A stretch of DNA of 64,000 nt from Bacillota bacterium. GTDB lineage: Bacteria; Bacillota; UBA4882; UBA8346. Positions 9,467-18,467 of the stretch are shown here, one piece after another (within the stretch, counting starts at the first letter, position 1; the number at the start of each line of letters is the position of its first letter). The notes under the pieces were generated by a model that had not been told where the DNA came from, did no database searches, and worked only from the letters and a program-made list of their open reading frames with translations. The position numbers and the translations under genes are program-made. The stretch lies in NCBI GenBank assembly GCA_029776205.1, contig JAKOTQ010000001.1, positions 32,196 through 96,195 of the forward strand. The letters are read 5' to 3'.

Positions 9467-10441
9467 TCATTTCCTCAAATAATCGGTACCAACCAAATGG
9501 CGCATTTTATCCAAGTACACCGTCGCGACAGCCCGGGCCTTTTCCGCACCAGCTTGCATCACCTGGCGGATATAATCCGGTTCGGCGGCAATTTTCTCCC
9601 GTTTGGCCCGGTAGGGTTCAAAGTACTCCCAAATCACTGTAAACAGTTCCTTTTTAAGTTCCCCATATTTAAGGCCCGGCGTTAAAAACCGATCCCGTAA
9701 AGCTTCCCGGCCTGCATCATCCAGGAAAAGCGAATAGAGGTCAAACAATACATTGCCTTCAATGGGTTTCGGTTCGTTCACCGGCGTTGAATCCGTTTTA
9801 ATACTCATAATCTTCTGCTTTAAAACTGCTTCGTCGATGAAAATTTCAATGGTGTTTCCATAGGATTTGGACATTTTTTGACCATCCAATCCCGGAATAG
9901 TGGCCAGATTGGTATCAATATCTTCCTCCGGGATGGTGAAAACCTGGCCATAGGTATTGTTAAAACGAATGGCTATATCCCGGGCCACTTCCACGTGTTG
10001 TTTTTGGTCTTTCCCCACTGGAACCCGGTCAGCACCATAGAGCAAAATATCGGCAGCCATCAGCACCGGATAGGAGAACAGACCATGACTGGCCGGAATC
10101 CCTTTTGCTAGTTTATCTTTGTAGGAATGGCATCGCTCCAGCAATCCCATTCCGGTAATATTGCTCAAATACCAGGTGGCTTCAGTAACCTCCGGAACAT
10201 CGGACTGAACCCAGAAAACGGACTTTTCCGGATCCAAGCCTAAAGCTAAAAAGTCACAAATCGCATCATACGTTTGTTTTCTCAATCTCTCTGCATCAAA
10301 GGTTGACGTCAGGGCATGAAAATTCACGATAAAACAGAAGAGTTCATGTTCGGACTGATATTCGATCATCCGTTTCATCATGCCGAAATAATTGCCAATG
10401 TGCAGATTCCCCGAAGGCTGAATTCCTGATAATACTCTCAT
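9467..10441 (-). CDS. trpS: Tryptophanyl-tRNA synthetase
   Basis: 324 residues, the usual size for bacterial TrpRS. Class I signatures are SGIQPSGNLHIGNYFG (HIGH equivalent, residues 5-20) and QKMSKSYGN (KMSKS, about residue 195). It charges tRNA-Trp. The start ATG follows GAGGAGTG. It appears to be the first gene of a trpS-DUF1015 operon driven by the extended -10 promoter at 10504-10512. The leader is short, which leaves no room for a T-box. Confidence 0.96.
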   Translation of the reverse strand: MRVLSGIQPSGNLHIGNYFGMMKRMIEYQSEHELFCFIVNFHALTSTFDAERLRKQTYDAICDFLALGLDPEKSVFWVQSDVPEVTEATWYLSNITGMGLLERCHSYKDKLAKGIPASHGLFSYPVLMAADILLYGADRVPVGKDQKQHVEVARDIAIRFNNTYGQVFTIPEEDIDTNLATIPGLDGQKMSKSYGNTIEIFIDEAVLKQKIMSIKTDSTPVNEPKPIEGNVLFDLYSLFLDDAGREALRDRFLTPGLKYGELKKELFTVIWEYFEPYRAKREKIAAEPDYIRQVMQAGAEKARAVATVYLDKMRHLVGTDYLRK

Positions 10442-10503
10442 CTTAAAACACTCCTCAACTCGATATTGCCGGTCTCATTTCATGAAAAACCATAAGCTTA
10501 TTT

Positions 10504-10512
10504 ATTATAACA
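10504..10512 (-). promoter_or_regulatory. Extended -10 promoter of trpS
   Basis: On the minus strand TGTTATAAT gives an exact TATAAT (plus 10504-10509) with the TGn extension. The -35 region (TGGTCC) is poor, consistent with an extended -10 type promoter. Confidence 0.55.
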
Positions 10513-10533
10513 AAATCTTTCCAAATGGACCAG

Positions 10534-11298
10534 TCATTCCGCGTAAATCATCTTAATCGTCATACCGCCGTCGATCACCAAATTGATCCCGGTGATAAAC
10601 CCGGCCTCCGAGGATGCCAGATACAGACAGGCATGGGCAATATCCTCCGGTTTGCCGACCCGTCCCACCGGATGCTGGCTGGCATCCTCGAAACTATGAA
10701 CCGGCGTTTCAGCCCGGCTTCGCTTCTGCCAATCCCTGACCTCGATCCAACCGGGACTGATGGCATTCACCCGAACCGCAGGACCTAAAGATACGGCCAA
10801 CGCATGGGTCATAGCCAGCAATCCGCCTTTAGAAGCAGCATACGCCTCAGAATCCGCTTCGGACATCAACGCCCGGGTCGAAGCGATATTGATGATATTC
10901 CCTTGGTACCGGATTAACGAAGGGGCAGCATATTTCGAACAAAGATAAGCACCCCGCAGATTGACGCCGACCACTCGGTCCCATTGAGCTACCGGATCCG
11001 TCAGAATATTCCCTTTATAACTGATTCCGGCATTATTGACCAAAACGTCCAACCGGCCGAAATCCCTTTCGATCACTTCCATCAATAATTTGACCGCTGT
11101 TTCATCCGCCACATCCGTTTCAATAAACCGCGCGCATTGGCCCCGGGCTTGGATGATTTGCTCACTTTCCATACCAGCCTCAGTATCGATATCGGCAATC
11201 ACCACCTTCCCCCCTTCGCCGGCAAAGCCTTGGGCAATAGCCCGGCCAATGCCCTGTCCACCGCCAGTAACAACGATCACCTTATCCTTAAACCGCAT
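10534..11298 (-). CDS. Short-chain dehydrogenase/reductase
   Basis: 254 residues from ATG at 11298 (MRFKDKVIVVTGG). That start is preceded by CGAAGGAGAAAG. A longer frame to 11649 would run back through the gltA terminator and 3' end and is rejected. NAD(P)-binding motif TGGGQGIGRA is at residues 11-20, NNAG lies near residue 88, the catalytic Tyr-Lys in YAASKGG near residue 152, and the C-terminus has ITGINLVIDGG. It is a classical SDR with unknown substrate. No pathway genes adjoin it, so the substrate cannot be inferred. Confidence 0.9.
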   Translation of the reverse strand: MRFKDKVIVVTGGGQGIGRAIAQGFAGEGGKVVIADIDTEAGMESEQIIQARGQCARFIETDVADETAVKLLMEVIERDFGRLDVLVNNAGISYKGNILTDPVAQWDRVVGVNLRGAYLCSKYAAPSLIRYQGNIINIASTRALMSEADSEAYAASKGGLLAMTHALAVSLGPAVRVNAISPGWIEVRDWQKRSRAETPVHSFEDASQHPVGRVGKPEDIAHACLYLASSEAGFITGINLVIDGGMTIKMIYAE

Positions 11299-11413
11299 AG
11301 CACTTTCTCCTTCGAGGAAACTTCCTAATTTTCCAATGGATTTCGCTTTCTTAACCCCATGTCCTTCAATCCAATGGTATCTTAACCTTAATTTAAATTT
11401 TAACCATTCAAAT

Positions 11414-11444
11414 AAAAAAGCCAGATGAAGAATTTCATCTGACT
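11414..11444 (-). terminator. Terminator of gltA
   Basis: CAGATGAA (11422-11429) pairs with TTCATCTG (11434-11441), extended by two more pairs across a mismatch. On the minus strand six T follow (plus 11414-11419). Confidence 0.85.
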
Positions 11445-11461
11445 TTCGATTCGAATTTATT

Positions 11462-12712
11462 TCATTTAACAATATGCCGGGTATCGAAGCCCACGTAAAG
11501 TTGATACGGACGATAGATTTTCCCTGCAGAATCCTGTTGTTCAATCCAATGGGCTGTCCAACCCACCACCCGGGCCATAGCAAAAATGGTGGTGAAATAC
11601 TCGGTCGGTACATTAACGGCTTTATAGAAGAGTCCGGACCAGAAATCAACGTTGGGATGGAGATTTTTCTTTCCTAATTTATCCTGGACAAACCGTTCCA
11701 AAGTCACAGCCGTCTCATACAGATTCCATAAATCGGGCCGTTCCGCCTTGACTTTCTCCGCATCCCCGTAAATCTTGGGAAGAATGACATTTTTGAAATA
11801 CTTGGCTCTGGGATCGTAGGTTTTATAAATTCGGTGGCCGACACCCATAATCTTTTGATGATGTTCCAATGAATTTTCAACATGATGTGGCACTTGATCC
11901 GCAGACCCGATGGTTTCCAAAGTACGGACAACCCTTTCGTTGGCCCCGCCATGAAGCGGTCCAGACAAGGAATTGATGGCCGAAGAGATCAATGCATAGA
12001 TACTGGCCTGAGATGATCCGACAGCTCGGGCGGAAAAAGTACTATTGTTCATCGTATGATCCATGTGAAGAATAAGGGATTCTTCAAACATTTTTACATA
12101 TTCCGCCTTTTCCGAATGCTCCGGCGAGAAACAGAATAAGGCATATTCAGCAAAGGAATTAAACTTCCGGCCTTTATTGAAATCCGCCTTCCTGGTTAAG
12201 AAGGTTCCGATGATCGTCGGGAACTTGGCGATCAAAGCGATGGCCCGTTTTACATTTTCCCGATGATTGTCCACTTGCCAGGAGCCTTTGTCGACCGCTT
12301 CCAACAACAATACCGCAGCGCTGAGCATATTCATGGGATGCAGATCCCGGTTAAAATGCAGAATGGAATCACTGACACATTCCGGAAGATAAATATTTTC
12401 CAAGAGTCTCTCGCGGAATTTTTTCTCCTCCTCCTCCAAGGGAAGATCACCGTTGAGAATGAGAAAAGCTACCGATTCAAAACTACAGTTCTCCGCCAGC
12501 TCTTCCACAGGATAGCCACGGTATGTCAACAACCCGCGTTCGCCGTCGATGTGACTGATGGCCGATTTGACCACCGGCACCTCAGCCAAACCCGGGAAAT
12601 ACCCTTTTTCCAGCAATGTGGAGATCAGACGATAATAATGTTCCTTTTTTTTGGGATCGTCAACATACTCCAAAAGCCGATTCAACTTTTCCTCCAGATG
12701 TTTTTCAGTCAT
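11462..12712 (-). CDS. gltA: Citrate synthase
   Basis: 416 residues from ATG at 12712 (MTEKHLEEK); an ATG two codons upstream sits only one base from the GGAGG site, so the second is preferred. Catalytic blocks are LHGGANE (about residue 254), MGVGHRIYKTYDPRAK (about residue 285), and the C-terminal R-P-Y-Q-L-Y-V-G segment. It condenses oxaloacetate and acetyl-CoA. No aconitase or isocitrate dehydrogenase adjoins it. A terminator follows, and a promoter candidate lies at 12751-12779. Confidence 0.94.
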   Translation of the reverse strand: MTEKHLEEKLNRLLEYVDDPKKKEHYYRLISTLLEKGYFPGLAEVPVVKSAISHIDGERGLLTYRGYPVEELAENCSFESVAFLILNGDLPLEEEEKKFRERLLENIYLPECVSDSILHFNRDLHPMNMLSAAVLLLEAVDKGSWQVDNHRENVKRAIALIAKFPTIIGTFLTRKADFNKGRKFNSFAEYALFCFSPEHSEKAEYVKMFEESLILHMDHTMNNSTFSARAVGSSQASIYALISSAINSLSGPLHGGANERVVRTLETIGSADQVPHHVENSLEHHQKIMGVGHRIYKTYDPRAKYFKNVILPKIYGDAEKVKAERPDLWNLYETAVTLERFVQDKLGKKNLHPNVDFWSGLFYKAVNVPTEYFTTIFAMARVVGWTAHWIEQQDSAGKIYRPYQLYVGFDTRHIVK

Positions 12713-12750
12713 TGCCATTCCTCCATCTTCACAATCAAACCTTGCGCAAA

Positions 12751-12779
12751 ATTATCATCAAATAACACATGGTATTCAA
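12751..12779 (-). promoter_or_regulatory. Candidate promoter of gltA
   Basis: On the minus strand TTGAAT (plus 12774-12779) and GATAAT (plus 12751-12756) are spaced by exactly 17 bases, about 40 bases before the gltA start. Confidence 0.5.
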
Positions 12780-12893
12780 TGAAAAGCATAATTATGCGGT
12801 GATTAAGTATTAATTATTAGGGATCATCAAAAAAATTTCAAGTAAAATTTGTGAAAAAACTCGAGAATTCTGGGATTTATCCACCATCCAATA

Positions 12894-12907
12894 TACTGTA
12901 TACAATA
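12894..12907. promoter_or_regulatory. TGTATACA-centred near-palindrome
   Basis: TACTGTATACAATA is palindromic except for one pair and resembles GntR-type operators (TTGTATACAA). It lies between the pyrF terminator and the gltA promoter region, about 120 bases upstream of the gltA -35. The rest of 12780-12919 holds no gene. Confidence 0.25.
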
Positions 12908-12919
12908 TTCGTCGAGAAT

Positions 12920-12951
12920 AAAAAAACAATCCTTGATAATTGCAAGGATTG
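12920..12951 (-). terminator. Terminator of pyrF
   Basis: CAATCCTTG (12927-12935) pairs perfectly with CAAGGATTG (12943-12951); the minus strand then has seven T. Confidence 0.9.
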
Positions 12952-12976
12952 CTTTATAATGATGAACCAAAATCTC

Positions 12977-13828
12977 TTAAGAAAGACGCTGAACTACAGC
13001 CTTTATCGCCCTATCCATCTTTTTCGCTTCATTTCGGGCCGCCTCGGCAAAGTCATCCCCGGAAGACGCATAGATAATACTTCGGGAAGCATTGATAATG
13101 ATCCCTGCCCCTTTTTCATCCAAGCCATTCTTAACCGTCTGCTCCAAGTCACCGCCCTGGGCGCCGACACCCGGAATAAGGAAGGGAAGATCCGGAGCCG
13201 CTTTACGGACTTCCGACAATTGTTCCGGATAGGTCGCCCCCAGCACCAATCCGCAGTTGCCCTGGGTATTCCACTCCCGGTAAACAGCTTCGGCCACTTT
13301 CCGGTATAAGGGCTCTCCCCCGGCTACAGCCAAGTCCTGAAATTCGGATGCTCCGGGATTGGAAGTATGGCAAAGAACGATCACGCCGAGATGGGGACGT
13401 TCCAAAAAAGGCAGTAAAGCCTCTCGTCCCAGATAAGGATGGACCGTAATCCCATGGGCCAGAAAAACATCTTCGACCATTTTGACATAGCCCTGATTGG
13501 TACTACCGATATCGGCCCGTTTGGCATCGAGAATAATTGGAATGTCCGGATAATGTTCTCGAAGATACCGGTTGGTCCGAATGAGGGCATCAAGGCCTTC
13601 CAACCCATACCCTTCATAAAATGCGATATTCGGTTTATAAGCGCCGCAAAAATCAGCCGTCGCTTCGATAATCAAACGGTTAAATTCAAAAATTGCATCC
13701 GCTATAGATGTTTGCCGAATCCCCTTCGGCAATTTAGCATAATCCGTATCCAGCCCGACACAGAGAAAACGCTGTTTTTCCCATTGTTTCCGGAGTAATT
13801 CGTTAAAAGCAACCGGCACTCTGATCAT
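12977..13828 (-). CDS. pyrF: Orotidine 5'-phosphate decarboxylase
   Basis: 283 residues, the longer type-2 (PyrF subfamily 2) form. Catalytic Asp-Lys-Asp is in ILDAKRADIGSTNQGY (about residue 100), the N-terminal LCVGLDTD and C-terminal GVGAQGGDLEQT blocks match the family. It decarboxylates OMP to UMP. The gene is on its own, with a terminator behind it and no other pyrimidine genes nearby. The ATG follows AAAGGAGCG. Confidence 0.94.
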   Translation of the reverse strand: MIRVPVAFNELLRKQWEKQRFLCVGLDTDYAKLPKGIRQTSIADAIFEFNRLIIEATADFCGAYKPNIAFYEGYGLEGLDALIRTNRYLREHYPDIPIILDAKRADIGSTNQGYVKMVEDVFLAHGITVHPYLGREALLPFLERPHLGVIVLCHTSNPGASEFQDLAVAGGEPLYRKVAEAVYREWNTQGNCGLVLGATYPEQLSEVRKAAPDLPFLIPGVGAQGGDLEQTVKNGLDEKGAGIIINASRSIIYASSGDDFAEAARNEAKKMDRAIKAVVQRLS

Positions 13829-13904
13829 CGCTCCTTTGAATATTATCGCATTCCTTTTCGCTATAGATCTAACAAATCCTCCAAAACTTTATGTAAAACA
13901 AGAC

Positions 13905-13946
13905 AAAAGGAAGAGCCAGTTCTTCAACAAACCTGCTCTTCCTTTT
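13905..13946. terminator. Terminator hairpin after the 175-residue gene
   Basis: AAAAGGAAGAGC (13905-13916) pairs perfectly with GCTCTTCCTTTT (13935-13946), an 18-base loop between. The minus strand ends the stem in TTTT. The hairpin overlaps the last bases of the coding frame. Confidence 0.75.
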
Positions 13947-14472
13947 ATGAAACGGTAGTTTCTGTAAACAACTGACGCAACAGATTCGGATATTTCCTGG
14001 CTAACACCTGGGAACGTACAGGCGGCCGCAACCGGGCTTTACACAAATGCTTGTTGGCTTTGGGCAATGAATGATACCATAAACTGACCCATTCATAAAA
14101 CTCCTGATAATTTCGATCGCGCAAGCGAATATCCGAAGGGAACCCATATGAATATAAAATCTCCATGAACTTTCCCTCCGCCAGGCGGTCCGTTGCTGCC
14201 GACACCTTTTCCCTGACCACTAGATACCCTTTGGCTTTCAGATACTCTTCAAAGAGATCAAAGATTTCGCCGCGGCACAACCGGATCGGCTCTTGAGGAG
14301 AAATGGCTAAATCGACGAAAGCCCTCTTCAAAATCCGAGTTGCAAACAAAACCCGTTCTTTGACATAGGGCGGGATATATAAATACCAGGCTTCATCCGT
14401 TTCCAAACGGTGAATCACCAATACTTCCGGGCCCAGAAAACACCCTCCGCCCGCATCATCGATCTCAATCAT
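13945..14472 (-). CDS. Protein of unknown function, 175 residues
   Basis: The frame begins MIEIDDAGGGCFLGP and is followed by a strong hairpin. The composition is that of a soluble protein with many aromatic and basic residues in the C-terminal half (YHSLPKANKHLCKARLRPP). There is no signal peptide or membrane helix. The ribosome site is weak (AGAAGATGAC about 10 bases upstream), so the exact start is uncertain. I recognise no domain. It stands alone between pyrF and the broken barrel gene. The 14473-14634 gap upstream holds nothing that I recognise. Confidence 0.65.
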   Translation of the reverse strand: MIEIDDAGGGCFLGPEVLVIHRLETDEAWYLYIPPYVKERVLFATRILKRAFVDLAISPQEPIRLCRGEIFDLFEEYLKAKGYLVVREKVSAATDRLAEGKFMEILYSYGFPSDIRLRDRNYQEFYEWVSLWYHSLPKANKHLCKARLRPPVRSQVLARKYPNLLRQLFTETTVS

Positions 14473-14634
14473 GAGTTCATGTCATCTTCTTTCTGCAAAG
14501 TTTAAACATAAAAGAGTTCGATAATATCGCAACATCGATAAAAAAATATGAAATACGAAACCCATACGTTCCTATGATACACCAGATCGTTATGGCTTTC
14601 AACTATCGCTCATTGGGAAGAATGGCAAAAGAAT

Positions 14635-14665
14635 CAAAGGCCTGCTGTACGTCAACAAGCCTTTG
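14635..14665 (-). terminator. Hairpin after the barrel pseudogene
   Basis: CAAAGGC (14635-14641) pairs with GCCTTTG (14659-14665), with partial pairing inside the loop. The minus-strand tail is only moderately T-rich. Confidence 0.5.
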
Positions 14666-14695
14666 AACATTATTTATCAATCATTCAAGTAAGGC

Positions 14696-15295
14696 TTAAA
14701 ACCATAAGTTAACACCGACAAAGAAACCTTTGAGATCAATGTCAGGTAGTGAATCGTCATCAAACTCCATTGCGTAACCCCGATAACCGGCCATCAATCC
14801 CACCCGGTCTGTCGCGTTATAGATATATTTCAACTTATATATAAACACATCCAAGTCATCATCATAGAAATTAGCATTCAAGCTATATCCCACCGAAGCA
14901 GTAATGGTCGAACGCTCAGTCGGATACCAGTTAAAATCCACCCCAAATGACAGAGCTTCCACTTCCAGGAAGCCCCCATAAAAACCAAACCTGGAGAGAT
15001 ACAAATCCGCATTCGCTTCAGGTTTATCAAGCAACCGGTAACCCGCTCTCACTTCCCAAAGATCGACATCCACACCTTCCACATCGCCGATCCCGCATTG
15101 GAAACTTGCTTTAAAACGTTGAACTGCTGCTCCATCCCAAACAAGGTCATTGAAAAGTCACCCTTGGCACCACTAATTTCCATATCTCCATCAATTATCC
15201 GTTCCATCCAAAATTCCGCTGGTTCCGTGACAACTGTATACCGATACTCCCAAAAGGACCATGCTGACCAACAACACCATTAATATTTTCTTCAA
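14696..15295 (-). pseudogene. Small outer-membrane beta-barrel protein gene with two compensating frameshifts
   Basis: The frame opens at TTG 15295 with a signal peptide (KKILMVLLVSMVLLGVSV) and ends with a barrel whose last residue is Phe (GFFVGVNLWF). Between them the frame is broken. Near 15225-15245 coding moves to a second frame (EPAEFWMERIIDGD...), and near 15105-15120 it returns to the first frame at KASFQCGIGDVEG. Without the shifts, TGA and TAG stops interrupt the gene. The three pieces line up in order with the intact paralogue at 27417-28070 (MDRFFGG; KAGFEYGEGDVDG; VKAGYRVLDA). The last 128 residues remain open from 15082. Either the gene is decaying or the two single-base changes are sequence errors. 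The barrel would have lain in the outer membrane. Confidence 0.7.
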
Positions 15296-15352
15296 TTTTT
15301 ATCACATTTCCAAAATTATCACAGATTTATCCAATATTTTTTAGTTCGACAC

Positions 15353-15379
15353 AAAAGCTGCCATTTTTAGGCAGCTTTT
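15353..15379 (-). terminator. Hairpin at the end of the nif-mod operon
   Basis: AAAAGCTGCC (15353-15362) pairs perfectly with GGCAGCTTTT (15370-15379). It lies 66 bases after the modB stop and upstream of the barrel pseudogene. Confidence 0.75.
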
Positions 15380-15444
15380 CAATATTTTGATTTTAATTAT
15401 TCCAACACTTCGCAGATAAATCCAGAATCCCAACTCTTTACAGC

Positions 15445-16122
15445 CTATGTTCGACAAACGGATTCACATTTGATACCATTCAAAGCATACATCAATGCCA
15501 TCGATAATGCTGAAACAATCAAAACCCATATCAAAGCGGTATTCATATCTCCTGTCTCGGCTGCGAAAAAGATAGCTAAGGGTATTGTCTGAGTCCGGCC
15601 GGGAATCCCTCCGGCAATCATTATGGTCGCGCCGAATTCACCCAGAGCCCGTGCAAAGGACAGCATAATCCCGGCTAATATACCCGGCCAAGCCAAAGGC
15701 AAAATGATTCGGAAAAATGTTTGCCACCGTGTAGCCCCAAAGATCTCTGCAGCCTCAATGAGACTTTGATCGATCTGTTCCATAGAAACTAAAATCGTCT
15801 TATACATTAAAGGGAAAGACACCACGACTGCTGCGATAACCGTTGCCATCCATGAAAATACGATAACTACTCCAATCCGGGCCAGAAGGCTCCCAAGGGG
15901 CCCGTTTTTACCGAAGAGCAATAATAAAAAATATCCGACAACCGTCGGAGGTAAAACCATAGGCAGGGTTAATATCCCATCCAAAATACGTTTCCAAATT
16001 CCGGTACATCCAGCCAGCCGATAAGCAATCAAGATACCGAGCACCAATGTAACGAACGTAGCTGCAACTGCTGTTTTTAAAGATATCCATAAAGGAGAAA
16101 TATCAAAAGACATGGTCATCAT
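15445..16122 (-). CDS. modB: Molybdate ABC transporter permease
   Basis: 225 residues with about five membrane helices. The cytoplasmic EAA loop (EAAEIFGATRWQTFFRIILPLAWPG is split here as IEAAEIFGATRW and IILPLAWPGILAG) near residues 140-165 contacts the ATPase. ARALGEFGATIMIAGGIPG is diagnostic of the ModB branch. The start overlaps modA by four bases. It is the last gene of the nif operon. No modC ATPase follows, so the energising subunit must be encoded elsewhere or shared. Confidence 0.92.
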   Translation of the reverse strand: MMTMSFDISPLWISLKTAVAATFVTLVLGILIAYRLAGCTGIWKRILDGILTLPMVLPPTVVGYFLLLLFGKNGPLGSLLARIGVVIVFSWMATVIAAVVVSFPLMYKTILVSMEQIDQSLIEAAEIFGATRWQTFFRIILPLAWPGILAGIMLSFARALGEFGATIMIAGGIPGRTQTIPLAIFFAAETGDMNTALIWVLIVSALSMALMYALNGIKCESVCRT

Positions 16123-16919
16123 TCCTTTAACGACTTCTGATTGTTTATCAAAAATCCATGTTCAACAAAGACCTTGTTCGCCTTGGTAGAAGTCAGATAT
16201 TTAATAAAACGGCCAGCTTCTTCTGGAAACAGACTGCTTTTCAAAACAGCCACCGGATAGATTATGGACGTATGGGACTTTTCAGGGGCAGTTGCCACCA
16301 CTTTGACATTATCGACAGATTTAGCATCAGTATGGTAAACAAAGCCGGCATCCACATTTCCCGTTGCCACCCACGTTAATACTTGCTTCACATCTTTAGC
16401 GAAAATCAGCTTCCCTTCGACTTCCGTCCAGAGTTTCAGATAAGTCAAAGCTTCACGGGCATATCTCCCTGCCGGCACACTCTCCGGATGGCCCACCGCA
16501 ATTTGGGAAAGGCGCTTAGAACTTAGATCTGAGAATGTCTTGATCCATTCCCCTTGCTCCGATACAATCAATACTAAGGAATTCCGGAGCAAATCTTTTC
16601 GGGTTCCCGATAAAACCAATTGCTTTTCAGCAACCAAGTCCATATCTTTGGCTGCAGCCGGAAAGAAGATATCGACCTGCGCCCCTTGTTCGATCTGTTG
16701 CCGTAAAGAACCGGAAGAACCAAAATTTAAAAGCAGTTTAACATCGGGATTATCCTGTTGATAAAGGGCAGCGATGGTTTCCAGCGGTACCTGTAAACTG
16801 GCAGCAGCCGAGATCATCAACTGCACCTTTTGCTTTCCGGAAACCGTTCCAAAAAGCAAACTCATTACGATAATAATCAATAAAAACAAGTTGTTTATAT
16901 TTTTATTATAGCGGCCCAT
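16119..16919 (-). CDS. modA: Molybdate-binding periplasmic/lipid-anchored protein
   Basis: 266 residues. A hydrophobic signal (LFLLIIIVMSLLFGTVSG) is followed by the binding-protein fold. Ligand-contacting segments are ISAAASLQ, NFGSSGSLRQQI and VDIFFPAAAKD, as in ModA. It binds molybdate for nitrogenase cofactor synthesis, which its operon position supports. The ATG lies inside the last codons of nifV (14-base overlap), showing tight translational coupling. No lipobox cysteine is visible, so the protein may be periplasmic or anchored by its uncleaved helix. Confidence 0.92.
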   Translation of the reverse strand: MGRYNKNINNLFLLIIIVMSLLFGTVSGKQKVQLMISAAASLQVPLETIAALYQQDNPDVKLLLNFGSSGSLRQQIEQGAQVDIFFPAAAKDMDLVAEKQLVLSGTRKDLLRNSLVLIVSEQGEWIKTFSDLSSKRLSQIAVGHPESVPAGRYAREALTYLKLWTEVEGKLIFAKDVKQVLTWVATGNVDAGFVYHTDAKSVDNVKVVATAPEKSHTSIIYPVAVLKSSLFPEEAGRFIKYLTSTKANKVFVEHGFLINNQKSLKE

Positions 16920-18078
16920 CGCCCATCACATCCTCATCTGATTGCTGCTGTAATTCGATATAAATCCGCTGAACTTCATCCAATGTTAATCCCCGTTTAT
17001 AGACGCTTGCCAAGCGCCGAACCTTTTCTAACACTCTGGCTGTTTCCTCATCGTCCGCTTCAATCCCCCGTTTCGCCAAACCATACCGGATCATTGCCCG
17101 ACCTGAATGTTTTCCAAATACCAATTCCGTTCCGGGTCTGCCGATTTCACTTGCATTAAACGGTTCAAAGGACCGACGATCAGCTAACAAACCTTTTCCA
17201 TGGATCCCTGATTCATGTCGAAAAACATCCGATCCGACAATCGGTTTATCTTCAGAAATCCTCCGTCTGGCCAACCCGGCAACCAGGAAACTCACTCGGT
17301 ACAACTCGGAAGTTTTCACTCCGGTATCCCGATGCAATGTTAATTTGGCTCCCATCACGACTTCAGCCAAAGCCGCATTGCCAGCTCTTTCACCAAGGCC
17401 GTTCACTGTGACGCTTACAGCCCGAGCTCCTCCGGAAATCGCAGCCAAGGTATTGGCCGTGGCCATCCCCAAATCATTATGGCCGTGAAATTCAAGTACA
17501 AGATGGGGGACAACTTCAGTCAGTTTTCCAATTAAGCTTTGAGTCTGCATCGGATTTAAGATCCCTACCGTATCAGCAATCCGCAACCGTTGAGCCCCCA
17601 AAAGCCAGGCTTCTTTAGCAAACTGTTGCAAAAAACGGATATCTGCCCGTGAAGCATCCAAAGCTCCCACCGAAACAAAATCAAACATTCCTTTGGCGTA
17701 CTCCAGCAACCGGGCAAGCTCTTCTATTACCCATGATTCACTTTTACGCAATGACAGAATCTGGATTTCGGATACAGGGAAGGAGATATGTACCCGTTTA
17801 ATCCCGGTTTTTTGAGCTGCTTCCAGATCGTTACGGTTCGCCCGACACCAACAGATGAGTTCCGCAGACAACGGAAGATTAACCAGTCTTCGGATAGTTT
17901 CAATTTCATCGTCTCCCATGGCAGGTGTACCCACTTCCAACTCGGGTATCCCCATCTCATCCAACATCCGGGCAATAGTTAATTTCTCATCCAGCGTAAA
18001 CGCTACGCCAGGCGCTTGTTCCCCGTCTCGCAATGTCGAATCAATCAATCGTATCTTTGGCAGTATCTGTTGGTGCAT
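16906..18078 (-). CDS. nifV: Homocitrate synthase
   Basis: 390 residues using ATG at 18078, which follows AGAGGTGAGGGAG; the GTG at 18087 lies in that site. It has RLIDSTLRDGEQAPGVAF at the N-terminus (metal and acceptor binding), LEFHGHNDLGMATAN (His-x-His metal ligands) and HESGIHGKGLL, all of the NifV/LeuA-like family. It condenses 2-oxoglutarate and acetyl-CoA to give homocitrate, the organic part of FeMo-co. Its place between the ferredoxin and modA in the nif operon separates it from LeuA and lysine-pathway homocitrate synthases. Confidence 0.93.
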   Translation of the reverse strand: MHQQILPKIRLIDSTLRDGEQAPGVAFTLDEKLTIARMLDEMGIPELEVGTPAMGDDEIETIRRLVNLPLSAELICWCRANRNDLEAAQKTGIKRVHISFPVSEIQILSLRKSESWVIEELARLLEYAKGMFDFVSVGALDASRADIRFLQQFAKEAWLLGAQRLRIADTVGILNPMQTQSLIGKLTEVVPHLVLEFHGHNDLGMATANTLAAISGGARAVSVTVNGLGERAGNAALAEVVMGAKLTLHRDTGVKTSELYRVSFLVAGLARRRISEDKPIVGSDVFRHESGIHGKGLLADRRSFEPFNASEIGRPGTELVFGKHSGRAMIRYGLAKRGIEADDEETARVLEKVRRLASVYKRGLTLDEVQRIYIELQQQSDEDVMGDGPL

Positions 18079-18103
18079 CTCCCTCACCTCTTTTTGCCCC
18101 GCT

Positions 18104-18409
18104 TTACGTCAGCAAATATTTCTCACAGCTTTCGCCAACTTCTAAAGCATCTAAAATCAGGTCAATGGCTTCTTCGGTCAGGTTGCCATACCAATATCCC
18201 TCCGGGTAGATCACCATGGCCGGACCCCGGTCACACACCTTCAAACATCCGGTATTGCTGATCATTACCCCTTCCATCCCCCGATCTTCCACTTCACTTT
18301 GGAGATACTGAAGCAATGATCCGGCATCCCGTTTCCCGCAAGCCCCTTTCGGCTCACCGGTAACCCGTGAACTCGTACATATAAAAATATGATGTTTCGG
18401 CTTTTCCAT
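18104..18409 (-). CDS. [2Fe-2S] thioredoxin-fold ferredoxin
   Basis: 101 residues. Cluster cysteines are C11, C24, C55 and C59, giving the C-x12-C ... C-x3-C pattern of Shethna-type/NuoE-like thioredoxin-fold ferredoxins. In Clostridium pasteurianum a protein of this family interacts with the MoFe protein, which agrees with its place between nifB and nifV. It most likely carries electrons to or within nitrogenase or cofactor assembly; the exact partner is not shown by the sequence. Confidence 0.88.
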   Translation of the reverse strand: MEKPKHHIFICTSSRVTGEPKGACGKRDAGSLLQYLQSEVEDRGMEGVMISNTGCLKVCDRGPAMVIYPEGYWYGNLTEEAIDLILDALEVGESCEKYLLT

Positions 18410-18467
18410 AACTCATCCCCCCGCTCATTTTTTTATGGATTTAAACATTTCAACTCCCACATTTCGT

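Noticed and set aside
11299..11649. N-terminal extension of the SDR reading frame
   Set aside because: It would read through the gltA terminator and 3' coding end; the ATG at 11298 has a good ribosome site and starts the Rossmann fold normally.
12263..12802. 179-codon plus-strand frame over gltA
   Set aside because: Antisense shadow of citrate synthase that also covers its promoter region.
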